Below, piece after piece: positions 33,921 through 44,624 of a DNA stretch of 64,000 bases. The stretch spans positions 106,137-170,136 of the forward strand of contig JADNRX010000087.1 of NCBI GenBank assembly GCA_015501595.1. The letters run 5' to 3'. The stretch is from Hymenopellis radicata (taxonomy: Eukaryota; Basidiomycota; Agaricomycetes; Agaricales; Physalacriaceae). Below the pieces are notes generated by a model, which searched no databases, had not been told where the DNA came from, and was given only the letters and a program-made list of their open reading frames with translations. The translations under genes and the position numbers were made by a program. Numbering within the stretch: the first letter of the stretch is position 1; each line of letters opens with the position of its first letter.

Positions 33921-35633
33921 CTATACAACTCGACTTCTATAGACCAAGACATACGCGGCGGAATCCTCGCCACCGCCATCAAGAGTACCCAGCTTTTCCT
34001 TGGGGAACACGGACACCTTGTCGTCGTCAAACTTGTACCAATCCTCGTCTGCCTCGAGAGTATCCAGTATCTTGGTGTCCACCTTTGTTTTGGCTGTAAG
34101 AATAGGTCAGCAACAAGTAAGTGACCAACGAACGAGACCTTACGATCAAGGTATGTAGGATCATGGAACGCGCTCTTCTTTGCAAACCCAATGTAATGCC
34201 CCGAGTCCGCCGCGGCACCCTTATGGGTGACAATAGCGACCAGGTCATAGAGCCCGCTCCAACTGGCACCAATGTCTGCCTTGACGACAGGATCCACAAG
34301 CCCCTCGATTTCTGCGCGCTCCTTTGCGCGTATCACATCCTCCGGCTCACCCTGATCATCGACATCCATGGCTGCAGTATCGCCACCGCCAACTAGTCCG
34401 CGCTTCCTCAAACGTATTTTGCGGCGTTCGGCACGACCCTTGTCAATCTCAACTAGGCGTCGGTTGACGGGCATAAGACGTGCCTTGAGCTCGTCCGAGG
34501 TGATTTCGAGGGCGTCGTAGGTGGTTGGGAACTTTACTTTGCGCATAATCTTTGCCTTGCGACCAACGTCGGCGCGCCAGGCAAAGCGAACCATGTGGAC
34601 GGTAAGGAAGGACGGCAAGCGGGTCACGCGTGTAGTCTGTACGTAGGATGCTTCATGACCGAGGGCGGGAGAACGCTTAGTAAGGGTGGTCTGCAGTGAG
34701 TTGGCGATGCCGGTGGCCATGTAGTTGGTGGTGATGGATATGTGGCATTCGAGCTTGAGGACCTTTTCAGTGGAGAAGGTGGGTGGCTCGAGAGAGGCGT
34801 CGCCTTCGAGCTTGGTCTCGCGCGAGATTTCACCCATCATCCACTGCTCGACAAACTTTTTGTTGGCGTCGGATGCGTCGGTGACGGGCCGCAGACAGTT
34901 GACGATTTGGGAGTAGGCTTCCTCTGCGTCCTGCTGTGCGTAACCCAATCCTCCGCGGCTCTGCTCAGCGAACTGGGGTAAAGCCTGCCTCAGGGCTTGG
35001 AGAAAGGTGAGTGGTGTAATCGAGTCCGTTGTCTTGAGCATCGACGAGTACAAATCGCGCAGTTGGGGTATCAGAGATCCGGAAGCCGAGGTGGTATTGA
35101 GCGCTTCCTGCATGGGTGGGATGACTCGGAGTGCCTGGATCGTCGCGTTCATGTAACAAGTGTTTCCTAGGCTATTGGATGGTGAGCTCAACGTTCATGA
35201 CAGCGGCTAGACCGTACTTTTTCAGACCCGAGGGTATTGCCAGTGCTTCTGCGAGCTCCTGATCCTCCATATCTAGTGTTGGTCAGCGTCGCCACAATCG
35301 TACTCGCTCCCTACCGCGCACCTTCGAGGAACGTCACGGGTTTTTCTGGCGGCTTGGGCAGCTCTCCCGCAGCACCGATGACCATGAACGTCTGTCCCGG
35401 CTTGGGCCCGATTTTCTTCCAATCCGAGTCGTCCTAGCCACCGCCATCAGTAATAGATCTGCGTGCTCGTCGTCTGGACTTACTTTAAGGACGCCGCCCT
35501 TTACCATGATCTTCATACGTTCAACTGGAACACCTGTAACTTGATAGACAGCATCTTTGAAGGCGCTCGGAGGTTGCTCGACGTCGAGAACGACGGCGAG
35601 CGTCTTGCCAGCATGCTTGATGTTCACGTCCAT
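33921..35633 (-). CDS. UBP6: Proteasome-associated ubiquitin hydrolase UBP6/USP14
   Basis: Five exons (35633-35484, 35433-35322, 35272-35218, 35171-34144, 34093-33921) give 505 residues, close to the usual ~500. The first ~75 residues are a ubiquitin-like domain ([18 protein letters not shown]) that docks on the proteasome subunit Rpn1. The C19 catalytic core starts at the Cys box [19 protein letters not shown] (Cys about 111; the Asn codon is split by an intron). QQDAEEAY and the His box [14 protein letters not shown] (His about 431) follow, ending [20 protein letters not shown] and [10 protein letters not shown]. The enzyme trims ubiquitin chains on proteasome-bound substrates. All catalytic residues are present. 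It shares a 92-base divergent promoter with the BAP31 homologue. Confidence 0.95.
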
Positions 35634-35725
35634 GACGCGTCCTGTGACTGTGACGTCACGCCACCTGCTTTTTGAAAGGAGCAAAGTGATGACATCACAC
35701 ATACGTGTTTTGCCTTTCAACTACC
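35634..35725. promoter_or_regulatory. 92-base bidirectional promoter with CRE-type sites
   Basis: Only 92 bases separate the UBP6 and BAP31 start codons. A perfect CRE palindrome TGACGTCA lies at 35651-35658 and a one-mismatch copy TGACATCA at 35690-35697. Such sites bind bZIP factors of the ATF/CREB or Hac1 type, which would fit joint control of proteasome and ER genes under protein stress; the link is inference. Confidence 0.65.
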
Positions 35726-36420
35726 ATGACCATCTATTACTCCCTCACCTTTCTCCTGCTCGCCGCGGAAATGGTCACCTTTTGTGTCCTGGTCGCCCCA
35801 CTCCCCCATAAAGTCAAGAAGGGCCTATTCAATTTCCTTTCCACCTCCACCATCGTCGCCAAAATCGCATACGGTCTCAAAATCTCTTTCATATTTGTCG
35901 CCATTCTCTTCTTCGACGCGCTTCAGCGTATGTTTAGAGTGACCGCAGAGGCAGAGCTGGCAAAGTCGGGCCAACAAGGCGTGTCTGACGTCCGCACCGA
36001 GACTAATCTCGCCGCGCGCAAGTTCTAGTACGTGTTCGTTTCAGCATCCGCAGTAAATACGTGTTGATTTGCCCTAGCTCGCAGCGGAACACTTACCTCA
36101 CGGGCTTTACGCTCTTCCTGTCCCTCGTCCTAACTCGCACATTCTCCATCATCCTCACTCTTATTCAGGCAGAGGAGGAGTTGATCGCCAAGAAGGGTTC
36201 GGCTAGTTCCGTAAGTTGAATTTCGGCTTTGCCGTTTCGACCGCTCATTTTGTTGTAGTCGAAAGAGCTTGAGTCGGCACAGAAGGAGCTTGCTGCGAGC
36301 AAGCGAGACCTCGAGGCGTTGCGCTCCCAGGCGAAATCTCAGGCCGAAGAATATGACCGCCTCGCCGATAGATATAACAAGGCCACTGGAGAGACTGCGA
36401 AACGTGGAAAGTCGGATTAA
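35726..36420 (+). CDS. BAP31-like ER membrane protein
   Basis: Exons 35726-36027, 36078-36210 and 36259-36420 give 198 residues with introns of 50 and 48 bases. The N-terminus matches the family start (MTIYYSLTFLLLAAEMVTFC) with membrane segment 1. Segment 2 is ISFIFVAILFFDALQRMFRV, and segment 3 lies in SQRNTYLTGFTLFLSLVLTR after the first intron. A C-terminal coiled coil (KELESAQKELAASKRDLEAL) ends in GKRGKSD-like basic residues. BAP31/Yet proteins act in ER export and quality control of membrane proteins. Length is at the short end of the family. Confidence 0.92.
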
Positions 36421-37350
36421 TTGGCAACGACTATGGTAGAACTCGGATTAGGAACGTGTTTGTATATTGAACCCATTCACATTTGTAAAGCAATGGTGCA
36501 TTTTCTTTAAACTCATCCATGCAAGTTTGCGTCACACTTTCTTATCATCAGCACTCATAGTGTTGCATCTTCTTTCCTCGCCCGCCTGGAAGATTTTGGG
36601 TAACGATTTTTAGCAACGGCGATAGCAGCGACTCTACCAACTTGAACCTTGTACGTTCTCAAAATGTTTTATCTTTATATCACTCACTAAAGTGATCTCT
36701 CCAGGACAATACCTTCCTCCGTTTAATGTCCCGCCCCACACACATTCACATCGCCGCTCACCATTAGAGACTGCGTCCGCCCGTCGCAACTCTTACTGAG
36801 TGGTGGCGTTGTCAACTCGAGCAGTGGCGAAATAAGTGGAGCCGCGCCCAGCGGAAGCATAAGGGCTCCATCCGACGCTTCCAAAGAGTACTGATTCGGA
36901 TTACTAGGTGTGTCAACTATGTAAAGTGAGCGTCCTTGTCCGTCACTTCTAAACACCTCTATCTCAGCCCCTTAAACTTGGCTTCACTTTAGAGCAACAT
37001 GGTTCCGATGTTCGATCGTAAACTTGAGTTGATTCCATCAATGAGCATGACTTTCTCTCCTCATAGTTGGAGTTTATGATGCATCGCTCCGGGTCCGGTA
37101 CAAGGGAATGTCCCTCGCTTCCTACCACGGGACGCTGACGTCTTGCAGTTTAAGGGTCTTGTTTTGTCCCCAAGTTGGCATCTCGCTGGCGTCATATACT
37201 ACAAACATTATACAACCATTCATACAGACGTGTCCTTGATCCTTGCCTTCTTCTCGTCGCCTTTCTCTTCCGCATTGTCATCGGCCTCGCGCCCTCGCTT
37301 GGTGCCCACATGCTCTTTCAGTTCTGCCTCGTTATGCGAATCCGCATCTT
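36421..37350. other. Intergenic region; possible 3' extension of the helix-loop-helix gene
   Basis: Most of it shows nothing. Between 37220 and about 37370 a minus-strand frame one base off the helix-loop-helix gene stays open and reads like a continuation of it (GTKRGREADDNAEEKGDEKK, then ARIKDTSV and a stop). Confidence 0.45.
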
Positions 37351-37803
37351 TCAGTTGCTCCCCTTGACCCTCTCTAGCTCCCTCGCCAAACTCTCTTTGT
37401 CCTTTGACAACTCCTCGCACTTCTCTTCCAAGGACTCCGCATGCGCACGCAAAGCGGCTATCTCTCGCTCCCATGTTGCAATATTCTTCCGTTCGTTCTT
37501 CTTTTGGTGCTTGATATATTGACAAGTGATGTCTAGAACTTCGGCGGCGCATGGATTGGCGGAGCTCCAATCGTTGGGTACGAGCGCCCGGAGGGCGGCG
37601 AGGCCACTGTCGAGGTCTTCAATGCGCTTGTGCTCTGGTTCTCCCTGCGGATGTAAGGACGCGACCATAGAAAAGGTGAGCATACGAACATCCTCTTCCA
37701 ACTGCCATGGTCCCCATTCTTCAAGATCGATGAGGTCGATATCTGACTCTGTCAGAGCAAGGCTGCAAGTCGAACTTGGTGAGAGCGGTAGTAAGTCGTC
37801 CAT
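37351..37803 (-). CDS. Helix-loop-helix leucine-zipper-like protein lacking a basic region
   Basis: Intronless, 150 residues. After an acidic N-terminus (SDIDLIDLEEWGPW) comes a helix-loop-helix-like unit: HKRIEDLDSGLAALRALVPN, a loop with an inserted NPCAAE, and EVLDITCQYIKHQKK, followed by a heptad-rich coiled coil (IAALRAHAESLEEKCEELSK, then LARELERVKG). The usual basic DNA-contact residues before helix 1 are largely absent, so it may act as a dimerising inhibitor. A TATTTAAA sequence lies about 50 bases upstream. The frame ends at 37351, but a neighbouring frame continues with plausible charged coding sequence, so a one-base frameshift may have truncated it. A fragmentary copy sits at 30876-32577. 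Confidence 0.6.
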   Translation of the reverse strand: MDDLLPLSPSSTCSLALTESDIDLIDLEEWGPWQLEEDVRMLTFSMVASLHPQGEPEHKRIEDLDSGLAALRALVPNDWSSANPCAAEVLDITCQYIKHQKKNERKNIATWEREIAALRAHAESLEEKCEELSKDKESLARELERVKGSN

Positions 37804-38253
37804 GATTGTTAGAAGAAGAGAATGAAGAGATCAGGTGATAGAAACGAAAGGTTTAAATATTGAGCAATGGGCCAGTTACTGCGGGTAGAACAATCCACAT
37901 CGCGGGGCTTTGACCTTGAATACGATCACGAGGTTGAACGCGTTTGTCCACCACGCACCAGAACCTGGGGGACAAGATTGAACCTGTTAAGGAGGACGCG
38001 AGGTACGCTGACTTGCACGGCAGATGAATATATGAACACCGATAAATAAATATCTATTTCTTTCGATGTGATAATCATTCGCTATGTGGCGCAAAATATT
38101 ATTATAGTCCTTGATACACGACTTGTACCAGGTGAATCCTGGGTGAGAAGTACAGAACCAGAGACTTGGAAGCCGTCTTCTGTGCGCTAAGCGGGTGATA
38201 GTAGTGTCGTGCGTGGAGACTGTTCGGTTGAGAGTTACTAATACCATTGCAAT
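37804..38253. other. Intergenic region
   Basis: No gene. The homology of arm B ends about 30 bases beyond the pseudogene stop, near 38225. Confidence 0.5.
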
Positions 38254-40702
38254 CTACACGTCCGGGTTATCGTTCACGAGATCGCCAATGTTCGCAGGCA
38301 TTCCATCTTTCCCGATGACTTGACCATTCTCAACATGCTTCCCCTTGAGCAGTTTTTCCAACCGCTCCCATTCCACTGGGAAGTCCTTTTCCTGCGCATC
38401 AATGTTTGACCTGTCAAAGTCGATAATGGAAATGCCAGTGCCCGCATCATCGACCAAGATGTTCCACGTTCTCAGATCGCGATGTAGAACGCCCGCGGCA
38501 TGAATGGAGGACATCGCAGCTCGTATAAGAGTTCTGTGAAGCGGTTAGGGCTTGGGTCTCTCGATGAGATTAGGCTCCATACTTTTCATCCGCCGTGAGT
38601 TTAGCTCGGCGCCCACCGAGTGAGCGGCCATCGTTGCTCAATATCAGTGCACCAGCGCTGCGTTGAACATCCTGATAAAAGCCAAATACCCGTGGAATAC
38701 ACTTCACGTTGGCGTTCTTCAAGTGAGCGTAAACAGAGTACTCGTGTCGTAAGCGGCATAGGCGTCTGAAAGTCGTCGCTAGCTTCACGACTATCGGTCC
38801 ATGCTTGACATTGGAAATGGTGGCCCCGAATACATCACCCGTTGCACCTGTCCCGAGCCGAGAGTTCAGGACCAACGTAAGATAACTAGCGGGAGGGTAT
38901 GCTGCGCTTCGCCTTTGCTCGGGTTGAAGAAGAATTGAAGGAGAAGGCGAATTATATATCCCGAATCGAATGTATATGGCGATCGCAACGTGTCGAGAGA
39001 ACGAGGTTTCGAGGTTCTGCAGACTGATTAGTGAAACAGTCTCCAGACAAAACGACAAAGAGAACATTCATCTGTGTAACCGTGCCTGAAGAAAGACCAA
39101 CAACCTTCATGGGTGAGGTCAGTTAACAGAAAGGTTGGAAAGTCAAAAGCCGGCGGACCTTATCATGGTCTACTGATTGAGTTATTCTTCCACCGGACGA
39201 CTGAGGGGCATTACTCGATGCAGGACTAATCTGAGGCTTCGTCTCACCTTTCGACGGCTCGTGGTTGTTTCCCCTTGCCGTTTCGACGTGCCAATCTTCG
39301 CGTAAAATCCCTACCAATCGTCAGGACTTGATGAAGAGAATAATCTACTGCATACCTTGCTACCGAGTTCTCCTCGCGCCGTGGCCTTTCGTTTTTTGTT
39401 GGGACTTTCTTCGGTATCTGGAGCTGCACGCTTCAGACCGGCAGTGGGTACAGAAACGGGTTGTGACGCTAGACGGATCTGATAGCGTTCCATCACATCC
39501 TGCGCGATAGCAATATGCATACCAGCCCAAATCTTCCCATACGCGGGGTTCTTTGCATGACACACGTCGAGTAAGTCCGACAAGATCAGTGTTTCAATGC
39601 GTCTCGCGATGACGAATTCCGATACGTAGGTAGTTCCCGCAGTCGAACACAATGACAGAGGCGTCAGCTCTTACTGCGATTGCCCACGCCAGCACCAATT
39701 TTAACGCAAGTACAAGTTGAGCAGAAATGAACTCACCCTTTGAATATATTGAGCGGGGTTATCATGCCAGTTTTCCATCCCGATAGACATGACACAACCA
39801 GGTGAGCAGTAATCCACGACGGGAGAATCGGTACGGGAACTACGTCGGATGTGGCCATCCCGACGCGGGACGGGATCGAGCTTGGGAAGAGTCCATAACG
39901 GGTGAGGGTTATCAGGAGGTTGTGGCACCTTCGGGGCTGGAGACGGATTGACTGTTGTCGAATTAGATGTCCAAGGGAATTCCTTCATCTCTGCCACACG
40001 CTCCATCTTCCGAAGCAGTTCATGCGCAGCTGGACAGAAGAACATGGCAGTAGCACAGTGAGGATACTGCTTTCCAATATCCAACATTTTAGGGCGCATT
40101 TCTGGATGAAACTTCTGTAAGAAGCGAGGCTCCCTCACCCTATAGTTGGCGAAGCGAAGAAAGACATGTTCAACAAGGAAAGAGTTTGACGAGTTGTGGT
40201 CACAGGTATCCAGTTCAGACTGTCCCCAAAAGAGTGCCGAGAAGATTTGTGGCTGCTCGGGGTGTACATATATGCTAGACGCGAGTTGCGAGCCCACAGA
40301 ACCGGCCCCCATTTGGTGTGTCATAGCTATAGGCTCCGCCGTGTTTACATCGACCGGGCTCCGATACCAGTCCTGCGGACGTCCAAAAAAGTCATCTGGT
40401 ATCAAGTGATGATTATAGAATCCGCCAAGTTTCGCATCGACAACGTGTGCTAGCGCTGTCAGCAGAGGAGGATGTAACACGACGCGCCTCAGGACGAGAT
40501 TCTCGTCAATGTGCGTGTCGAGAAAGTTGCCCGGGGGATACTTGGGTCTGGGAGACGCCACATCATCGCGTCCGTAATGCGGTGGTTTGAGGTCCATGAA
40601 CCTCGCTTCACGTGTCCGAGTGGTCATGGTACGGGTGAGAGTCAAGTGAGAGCCACAAAATGACGCGTCCTTCCCGGGTGGTGGCATTTTCTCACGCATG
40701 GA
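38225..40702 (-). repeat. Inverted segmental duplication, arm B
   Basis: Reverse-complement partner of 24196-26660. It carries a disabled copy of kinase-like gene A. Confidence 0.9.
38254..40627 (-). pseudogene. Kinase-like gene B, disabled inverted copy of gene A
   Basis: The exon layout parallels gene A: exon 1 40627-39737, exon 2 region 39689-39356, linker exons, kinase exons to 38570 and 38514-38254. The kinase landmarks are kept (SRLGTGATGDVF, VLHRDLRTWNILV, IIDFDRS). Two lesions are clear. The first intron's acceptor CGCAG of gene A reads TGCTG here, so the AG is lost. In exon 2 four extra bases (TTGA after GACGCA) shift the frame and give an immediate TGA; exon 2 is 334 bases against 330 in gene A. 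I conclude it is a recent pseudogene, though the 3' kinase frame remains open. Confidence 0.85.
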
Positions 40703-42778
40703 AGAGTTGGAGGCTCCGGCTATTCATCTGAGAGGACATTTCACATTTAGTAAACAGACCTGTACCATATAAGTGTCAAGGACAGTGAGTCCCACCACCA
40801 CAGACGGCAGCACTTTCGCGCTTGTCCTGCGGCGCCTGACTGATATTGTGCCCACACCATGAAAATCCAGAGGGCTTACAGTAGAACCCTGGGATTTGGG
40901 CGAAATCGGAGCCAGAAGCAAAAGACGCAGACTCAGAGTCAAGCAAAGCACAGATCTACAGAATGTCATGATCAGAGGAATTGAAACAAGTCGGGATGAA
41001 TGTTTAAAACCATGAAAAACACCCATTTCGAGGCCCAGCTGCATCCCGACTCTTACGGCGGTGCTTTATTGACGAGATGCTTCAAACCGCGCTTCGCGCA
41101 GCCATGGGCAGTTGCCTTTCCCTTCGTACCGTACCCCCGCCGCGCATTTTCGATCTCTGCGGTATGACAACTCCATCGTTCCTCCCTAACCATCAGACTG
41201 CGACAATCCTATAGACGACGTCAGCTCCGACAACTCCTGGTTTTTGTCGTATAACTGCTTCCGCCGTTTCTGCAAATCGTTCACCAATAAACACGAGTCC
41301 TTCTTACCCCCATCATGACAATTGATTCCGCCTGACAACGTTGTCCCAGGAGTTGTCAAGAGTTGAAGAGGATAACCTGAATGAATACCAACATGCCTGT
41401 TTCTTCTCTTGTTCCCGTTTTAGTCCTAGAAACACCGAATGATTCAAGGAACCGGCGGACGAGTCCTTGTTCTAAAGGATCTGAACTGGAAGCCATTTCG
41501 GAGTTGTAATCTACCTCTGCCAGAGACTCGGATAGGAAGACATGACATCGTGGGCAGACATGTTGGTCGACAGATGCCAGTTATTCAGCTGCAGTCAGGT
41601 GATACAGATGAAAGAAAGAAAGAGCGGTCTTAGAAATAGACCAGTCTTCGCTTGGTAGTAGCGCGATAAGCAGCGGTTCGTTCAATAGGCCAAGAAGACT
41701 CGGAAGGCATTGTTTGCTTCGCGCCGAATCCAATCTGTCAGCGCCACTATCGCTTGCGAGATAGAAGTCCGCCACAATGGAACACCGTGGTGATACTAGC
41801 CCACGTTTGTACATCCCGGAGGTTTTGGTGTAGCTGAGCAAAAAGATCCTCATGATCATCTCCAAGCTGAGTAGAAGCGCAAGCTGAGCCTAGACTGCTG
41901 AAGACAAAAGGCCAACGATTAGAGCGTCGGCGGCAAAGGGCCTTGGGGAAAGATCGCAGTCAATAAGATCAGCGTGGTTGTCGTTCCGGACAGTGAGTAG
42001 GCTAACCTTCGGCTGACTCGGATGGCGCAATTAAATGGACCTGCCGGAGTCAGTTCCTTGAGAACGGCCCCAATTACATTCTCAACAGTGATGGTGACCT
42101 GAAATAACACATTGCTCTTCCACGCACACATTTGAACACACAATCCTTTCCATCTGAACAGGAGATAGTGAGCGCAGTTGTCATGGCTAGCCAGGCCGAG
42201 AAAACCGAGTACCTCGAGCTCGTGGCTCTCGCGTGGTCGCGAGGTTCCTTGATCTCTTGTGGAGTACTCAACAATCATAACGGCTAGGGAGTAAAGTTCC
42301 ACGTTCTTGGACGAGAATGACCGTCTTCTTCAACCACAGGTACAGGGCTTGGGTGCCGTGGAATCGCGGTGGGCATCCCGGTATATCTCAGTCTCGACTT
42401 ACGTGTTCCGAAATGGCTCCGTCTGGCTCCGCTGCTGTGAGTGTCATTATTTCCCGGTTCTATGATGTCTAGGCTTTATAAATGGTCGCAGCACGCCGCT
42501 CTATAAAGCTTTGATATTTGTGGATTCTGTCAGACCTCTCGTCTCTGACGTGCACGCTCGTTCCTTGTTTCGTCTCGGCTTTGTCCGGTGCCTATCACCT
42601 ACTGTTGTTGGTTGATCCTCGGCCCTGAGCATCCACTGTCCTTGAGTATCTCGCGTTTCTTTCATCCCATCATACACTACCAAAACGCCAAAACTTTAAT
42701 ATCCAGTCTCTTCCCTCAACTGACTCCCCCAGTGGGAGACGTGCGTACTCTTGTCGCGTTGCTTATCATGCGAAGCTG
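40628..42778. other. 2.1 kb without recognised gene
   Basis: Minus-strand frames at 40724-41044 (106 codons) and 41919-42302 (127 codons, with LSGTTTTLILLTAIFPQGPL) are the longest. Neither shows a domain, and I see no consistent exon chain. Small-gene content cannot be excluded. Confidence 0.4.
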
Positions 42779-43986
42779 ATGGTCCGAAGGTTATGCTTAA
42801 CGTGCATGGAATTGTCACTTGAGGCTTATCGGGACATAGTCAAGTATGTCGGAAGCCGCTCTGACCTCGCCACATTGTGCAGGGTCTCCAAAGCGTTCCG
42901 TAACGTGGCAGAACGCGCTCTGTACAACACCGTGTACATGCACGACGTGGTCATCACTATGCTCTTGTGTACGACGCTCTCAACGCAGCGCCGCGTGGCG
43001 GAGTATGTGGATGCATTCACGATCCATATTTCCGAGCCCTCTGATTCCGACGACAATGGCGACGACGAGCAGTCTGACGAAGACCTTCCGGAAGGGTTCC
43101 TGGACACACTCTCATCCGCACTACGCAATCTCTTACGACTTCGCTATCTCAATCTTTGCATCGGTCCCGGCATCCCCGCCCCCAGCGCCTGGATTCTGCA
43201 AGGCTGCACCTTCCAGCTTCGTAGTTTCCACTGCGAGTTTGACTGGGATTCCCACCTCGTCTCCTTCCTTAATTCCCAGCGTGATCTTTATGATCTCTAC
43301 ATTCTAGACTACAACGACTCTAACACTGTCACCCCGACGACGGACGTACCCACACCCATTTCCTCTGGTCTCGTACCCGAAGCTTGTCGCAAACTTTCCA
43401 TATTGGAATGCACCTTTACCGAGGCGGCCGCTGCCCTGGTTCCAGGCCGACCTGTGAAACGCTTGAAAACGTGTTTTTCGCGTTCTGATATCGCTGAAAA
43501 GCGGCAGGAGCTGTCGCGGCTGGTTTCAGGCATCACCCAGTCCACGGGCAGATTACGCTCTCTGGATATCGCTGATTCGGTATACGAGGCATCCTTCACT
43601 CTCGAAATCTTGACGGATCTGGCTAGCGCAGTGAGCAGACTGCGATACTTGGGCAGCTTCGCGCTACCAGTTCCAGGCGATGAGGTGCGTAGCGTTCAAT
43701 ATTGACGTATCCTTGCTAATCAGTGACGCAGAGACTGCGCCTCTATGGATTGCTAATGAAGTTCCCTCGGCTTCAATGCATTGAATTAGAGGTATCGGCG
43801 TGGGTTCCGCTTCCAGAGACCTTTCCTGCATTGCGCGCCCTCAGCGCCGAACTCAGGATCTACTGCCCGCATATCGTCAAGGTCGTGTTCGTTCACAACT
43901 TTGAGCGGACGTTAATCGTGTATTCCAACGCTGTGTATCGTACCGACGAAGAAGCGAGCGCGGAATTGCTTTGGAGAGATTATTGA
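42779..43986 (+). CDS. F-box-like protein with LRR-type C-terminus
   Basis: Exons 42779-43684 and 43732-43986 (intron 47 bases, GTGCGT..ACGCAG, branch GCTAAT) give 386 residues; the second Met (MELSLEAYRD) may be the true start. The N-terminal ~45 residues fit the fungal F-box pattern: SLEAYRDIVKYVGSRSDLAT, then LCRVSKAFRNVAERALYNTV. The remainder has leucine-rich segments (LRNLLRLRYLNLCIG, KLSILECTF, TGRLRSLDIADS) typical of basidiomycete F-box proteins that recruit substrates to SCF ubiquitin ligases. An acidic insert (DSDDNGDDEQSDED) lies near residue 85. The substrate is unknown. Confidence 0.75.
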
Positions 43987-44624
43987 CTTTCTTCGGAGCT
44001 TTCAGTGAGTCGTCGGCCCACAACAAGTTTCTTAATATGTGCTAATTTGGCAATCTCGTAGCACTCATACATTCATCACGAGATGTTTCGACGTATACCC
44101 TTCTAATTTATTATTCCCTATTGTAGCCTTCGCTGTAACATAGGTATCATTTATCCCACTAAAGCAAAGCACCTCCATGTAGCCTACAATTCTCTTCGCA
44201 CTCCTTTCACCCGGATATCCATGGCATACGATACCCACGCTCATTGCATGTATCTTTAGTTCTTATATAACTTTCACTATATTTCGAGACGCATCGTGTT
44301 TGCCGTGCTTGTCAAACAATCGCTTCGCTGTGGACTCGGCACAAAGTTGAACTCGAAGATCTCCCAACAGTTTGTATCAAGTGATCATGACTGAACCTAC
44401 TGTGAGGCTACGATTTCGGATAGCCGGACAGTATATTACTCGGAAGGACCAGCGTTTCAAGTATCCACTACTGTGCATGTTATTCATTGTTGCACATTTT
44501 TAAACTTCCAGTAGAAGACACGGCTCCGAAACTCTACTGGATATTAATTACCACCTGGAGTTCGAAACCTCCCGAGGCGTGGCATCAACGCACCTCTTCG
44601 TCTTCGAAAATATAGTCTTCATCA
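43987..44624. other. Intergenic region
   Basis: About 640 bases between the convergent F-box and Cys-rich genes; no gene or repeat seen. Confidence 0.5.
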
